Assembly (NCBI RefSeq): GCF_000725805.1
Contig: NZ_JOFT01000038.1
Coordinates: forward strand, 3,959 to 67,958
Direction: 5' to 3'
Length of the DNA stretch: 64,000 bases
From: Streptomyces xanthophaeus
GTDB taxonomy: Bacteria; Actinomycetota; Actinomycetes; Streptomycetales; Streptomycetaceae
Under the pieces are notes generated by a model. It saw nothing but the letters and a program-made list of their open reading frames with translations. It was not told where the DNA came from and searched no databases. The position numbers were made by a program, and so were the translations under genes. Below, piece by piece: positions 61,985-64,000 of the stretch; positions within the stretch are counted from its first letter, which is position 1; each line of letters opens with the position of its first letter.

Positions 61985-63613
61985 GTGACCCAAGTGACCG
62001 AACGCGGCACCCCGTTGCCCACGGCCCCACGGGCCGGCGGGCGGCGCCGTTCACCGGCGGCCGCCGCCTGCGTGGTGGGCGGCGCCGTGGCGGCCGGACT
62101 CGGGCTCGGCTTCCTCGCCGTGCTCGTCATCGTGCTGTGGATCAGCTCCCCCTACCCCGACAGCGGCCCCGGCGGGGCCCTGCACCTGGCCGCCGGGCTG
62201 TGGCTGCTGGCCCACGGGACCGATCTGGTGCGCTACGAGACGCTGTCCGGCGTGCCCGCACCCGTCGGTGTGACGCCCCTGCTCCTGGTGGCCCTGCCCG
62301 TGCTGCTCATGCGGCGCGCGGCCCGGCTGGGCAGCGCCTCCGGCGAAGGGGAGGCCGAGGGCGAGGAGGAGGTGCTGCCCGCCAGTGCCGTCTTCTCCGC
62401 CGTGCTCTGCGGCTACCTGTCCGTCGGGGCCCTCGCCACGGTGTACGCGGCGGGCGGCCCCATGCCCGCCGACCCGCTCAGTGCGGCCTGGCACGTCCCG
62501 CTGGTCGCCGCGCTCGCTGCCGCCGGAGGGGTCTGGGGCGCCCGGGGACGTCCGCTCGGGCCCCTGCCGCGGTGGGTCCCGGGGGGCGTGCGCAGAGCCA
62601 TCGGGCGCCCCCGGTACGCGCTGGCGCTGCGGTCGGGGGTGGGTGGGGCCCTCGTCCTGCTGGGCGGTGGGGCGCTGCTGGTCGGTGCCTCGCTCGCGTG
62701 GCACGGCGCGGAGGTCCAGGGATCCTTCGTGACGCTGACCGGGGTGTGGTCGGGCCGGTTCGCGGTCCTGCTGCTCGCGGTGGCGCTGATCCCGAACGCC
62801 ATGGTCTGGGCCGCGTCCTACGCCCTCGGGCCCGGCTTCGCGCTCGGCACCGGGGCGACCGCCACCCCGCTCGGCTTCACGGGCACGCCCGTGCTGCCCC
62901 GCTTCCCGCTGCTGGAGGCCCTTCCGGCGGAAGGGCCGGGGACACCGCTGACCTGGGCGGCCGGCGGGATTCCGCTGCTGGCCGGACTGGCGGTGGGCTG
63001 GTTCGCGGTACGCCGGGCGCGTGAGGTCTCGTACGGGGAGACCGCGCTCACGGCGGCCCTCGGGTCCCTGGTGTGCGGGCTGACGACGGCCGGGCTGGCG
63101 GCGGCCTCCGCGGGGCCGCTGGGATCGCAGGAGCTGTCCGCGTTCGGGCCGACGTGGTGGGCCGCGGGGGCGGCTGCCTTCGGCTGGGCGCTGGTGCCGG
63201 CGGTTCCGCTGGCGGTGGCGGTGCATGCGTGGCGTACCCGGCCGGCGGGCGGCTTCGCCGGTCCGGACGACCCGGAGGACGACGAATGGCACGACAGCGG
63301 CGTCCGGGAGGTCCGCTGGGCCGCGCTGCGGCGGGCTGCGGGCACGCTGGTCCCCGACTTCCCGTCGGAGCCGGAGCCCTCGCGGGCGGCGGCCCCGATG
63401 GCGGCCCCGGCGGCTGCCCCGGCGGCGGTCCCGGCCGGAGCCCCGGCCGAGGCCCCGGCGCGGCTCAAGGGGGTGGCGCGACCCGTACGGGTGGTGTCGG
63501 GGCTGGACCTGGACCTGACGCCGATCCCGCTGACGGCCAGGCCGGTGGCTGCGCCGCTGGTTCCGCCCGTCACGGGGGCGCGGGTGCTGCCGCGGCGCAA
63601 GCCGCCGGTGTAA
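61985..63613 (+). CDS. polytopic membrane protein (DUF6350-like)
   Basis: 542 residues from GTG 61985; a second GTG 9 bases on is possible since neither has a clear ribosome site. Nine or so hydrophobic segments lie between residues 25 and 420, then an acidic stretch (DDPEDDEWHDSG) and a Pro/Ala-rich cytoplasmic tail. The pattern fits the DUF6350 family found in this position near purN/purH in Streptomyces. No function is known. It is divergent from the HTH-sigma fusion gene. Confidence 0.75.
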   Translation: MTQVTERGTPLPTAPRAGGRRRSPAAAACVVGGAVAAGLGLGFLAVLVIVLWISSPYPDSGPGGALHLAAGLWLLAHGTDLVRYETLSGVPAPVGVTPLLLVALPVLLMRRAARLGSASGEGEAEGEEEVLPASAVFSAVLCGYLSVGALATVYAAGGPMPADPLSAAWHVPLVAALAAAGGVWGARGRPLGPLPRWVPGGVRRAIGRPRYALALRSGVGGALVLLGGGALLVGASLAWHGAEVQGSFVTLTGVWSGRFAVLLLAVALIPNAMVWAASYALGPGFALGTGATATPLGFTGTPVLPRFPLLEALPAEGPGTPLTWAAGGIPLLAGLAVGWFAVRRAREVSYGETALTAALGSLVCGLTTAGLAAASAGPLGSQELSAFGPTWWAAGAAAFGWALVPAVPLAVAVHAWRTRPAGGFAGPDDPEDDEWHDSGVREVRWAALRRAAGTLVPDFPSEPEPSRAAAPMAAPAAAPAAVPAGAPAEAPARLKGVARPVRVVSGLDLDLTPIPLTARPVAAPLVPPVTGARVLPRRKPPV

Positions 63614-63640
63614 GGGGGTCCCTGCGGGGCTCGGCGGTGA

Positions 63641-63849
63641 GGTGGTGCCCCGTCTGCGGCGCCGCTGCACGGGGCTCCGCCCCGGACCCCGCGCCTCAAG
63701 CGCCGGCGGGGCTGATTTTTGCCCAGGCTGGGCGTTGGTGCTGGCCGTGGGGTGGTGCCTCGTTTGCGGCGCCGCTGCACGGGGCTCCCGCCCCGGACCC
63801 CGCTCCTCAAACGCCGGAGGGGCTGGATTTTGCCCAGGCGGGGCGTTGG
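63641..63849. repeat. pair of about 98-bp direct repeats of Streptomyces intergenic type
   Basis: Copy 1 (63641-63738) and copy 2 (63751-63849) share GGTGGTGCC-C/T-CGT, GCGGCGCCGCTGCACGGGGC, CCCCGGACCCCGC and TTTTGCCCAGGC, with a few differences. Period 110. Such GC-rich blocks with CCGGACCCCG are familiar in intergenic Streptomyces DNA. Confidence 0.75.
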
Positions 63850-64000
63850 ATGTGCTGGCCGTTGCGGTGCTTGGCGGGGTCGGGGGGTGTGGGGCGGGGT
63901 CCCTCCGGAGTGTCTCCTCGAGGGGAGTGGGGACACTGCGGGGTGTCCCCGCAGGACGAGCGCGCAACCTGGGCCGCCACATCTTGACCGGGCTCAGTGC
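63850..64000. other. window end, no gene seen
   Basis: GC-rich sequence with one hairpin, GGGGACAC (63929-63936) pairing with GTGTCCCC (63943-63950). No supported start codon or coding region before the end of the window. Confidence 0.6.

Overview
The window is chromosomal DNA of a Streptomyces or very close relative. Base composition is very GC-rich with strong third-position GC bias and frequent GTG starts. Several genes are hallmarks of the genus: a WhiD-type WhiB protein with Cys23/53/56/62, the 203-residue orphan regulator BldM with Asp54 preceded by an exact sigma-BldN-type promoter, and a groES-groEL1 operon with two CIRCE operators and a His-rich GroEL1 tail. The order groES-groEL1 / whiB-like / ECF sigma (ShbA, SigD-like) / guaB / guaB3 / cholesterol-oxidase-like gene also matches the known Mycobacterium tuberculosis layout. 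No rRNA, tRNA, insertion sequence, prophage, CRISPR array or biosynthetic cluster was found, so this looks like core chromosome.

Layout. 1-947: end of a two-component system (kinase cut by the window edge, OmpR-type regulator). 1222-3513: HrcA-regulated chaperonin operon. 3535-6823: small metabolic genes (cyclase-like, SDR, MOSC, LysR). 6908-9259: developmental block whiD, bldM, shbA. 9473-12245: guaB and the cysteine-less paralogue guaB3. 12336-17027: a membrane-anchored M16 peptidase with a helical partner, a small membrane protein and a nucleotide-sugar-dehydrogenase homologue lacking catalytic residues. 17284-26379: glpD followed by three receptor-type Ser/Thr kinase genes, the middle one a pseudokinase. 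26473-29905: gabD2-like aldehyde dehydrogenase and GMC oxidoreductase. 30346-32505: chorismate mutase and guaA, divergent, with a candidate attenuator leader between them. 32623-38866: aldolase-like protein without metal ligands, membrane proteins, and a PspC/LiaF-like envelope-stress locus with its two-component system. 38955-43072: esterase, NlpC/P60 hydrolase, membrane protein, and an alpha/beta hydrolase divergent from its ArsR-type regulator. 43085-48803: pcrA helicase, M23 peptidase, lipase-like hydrolase, icmB. 48861-49340: degenerate 36-bp repeat array. 49383-57852: five-gene SWIM / DUF5691 / MoxR / DUF5682 / vWA cluster. 58121-60211: sucCD. 60279-63613: HTH-sigma-like membrane fusion and a polytopic membrane protein. 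63614-64000: a pair of approximately 98-bp repeats.

How parts work together. guaB and guaA make GMP from IMP. glpD, gabD2, sucCD and icmB feed central metabolism. bldM, whiD and shbA serve development and housekeeping transcription. The least understood unit is the MoxR/vWA cluster. Its divergent promoter region carries, on both strands, the TTGTCAGTG box of the actinobacterial RecA-independent DNA-damage promoter (RecA-NDp, PafBC). On the SWIM side the match is complete, with -10 TACGGT exactly 7 bases before the ATG, implying a leaderless transcript. A related promoter precedes pcrA. I consider this link between the cluster and the DNA-damage response the best lead in the window, followed by the candidate Phe/Tyr attenuator upstream of chorismate mutase.
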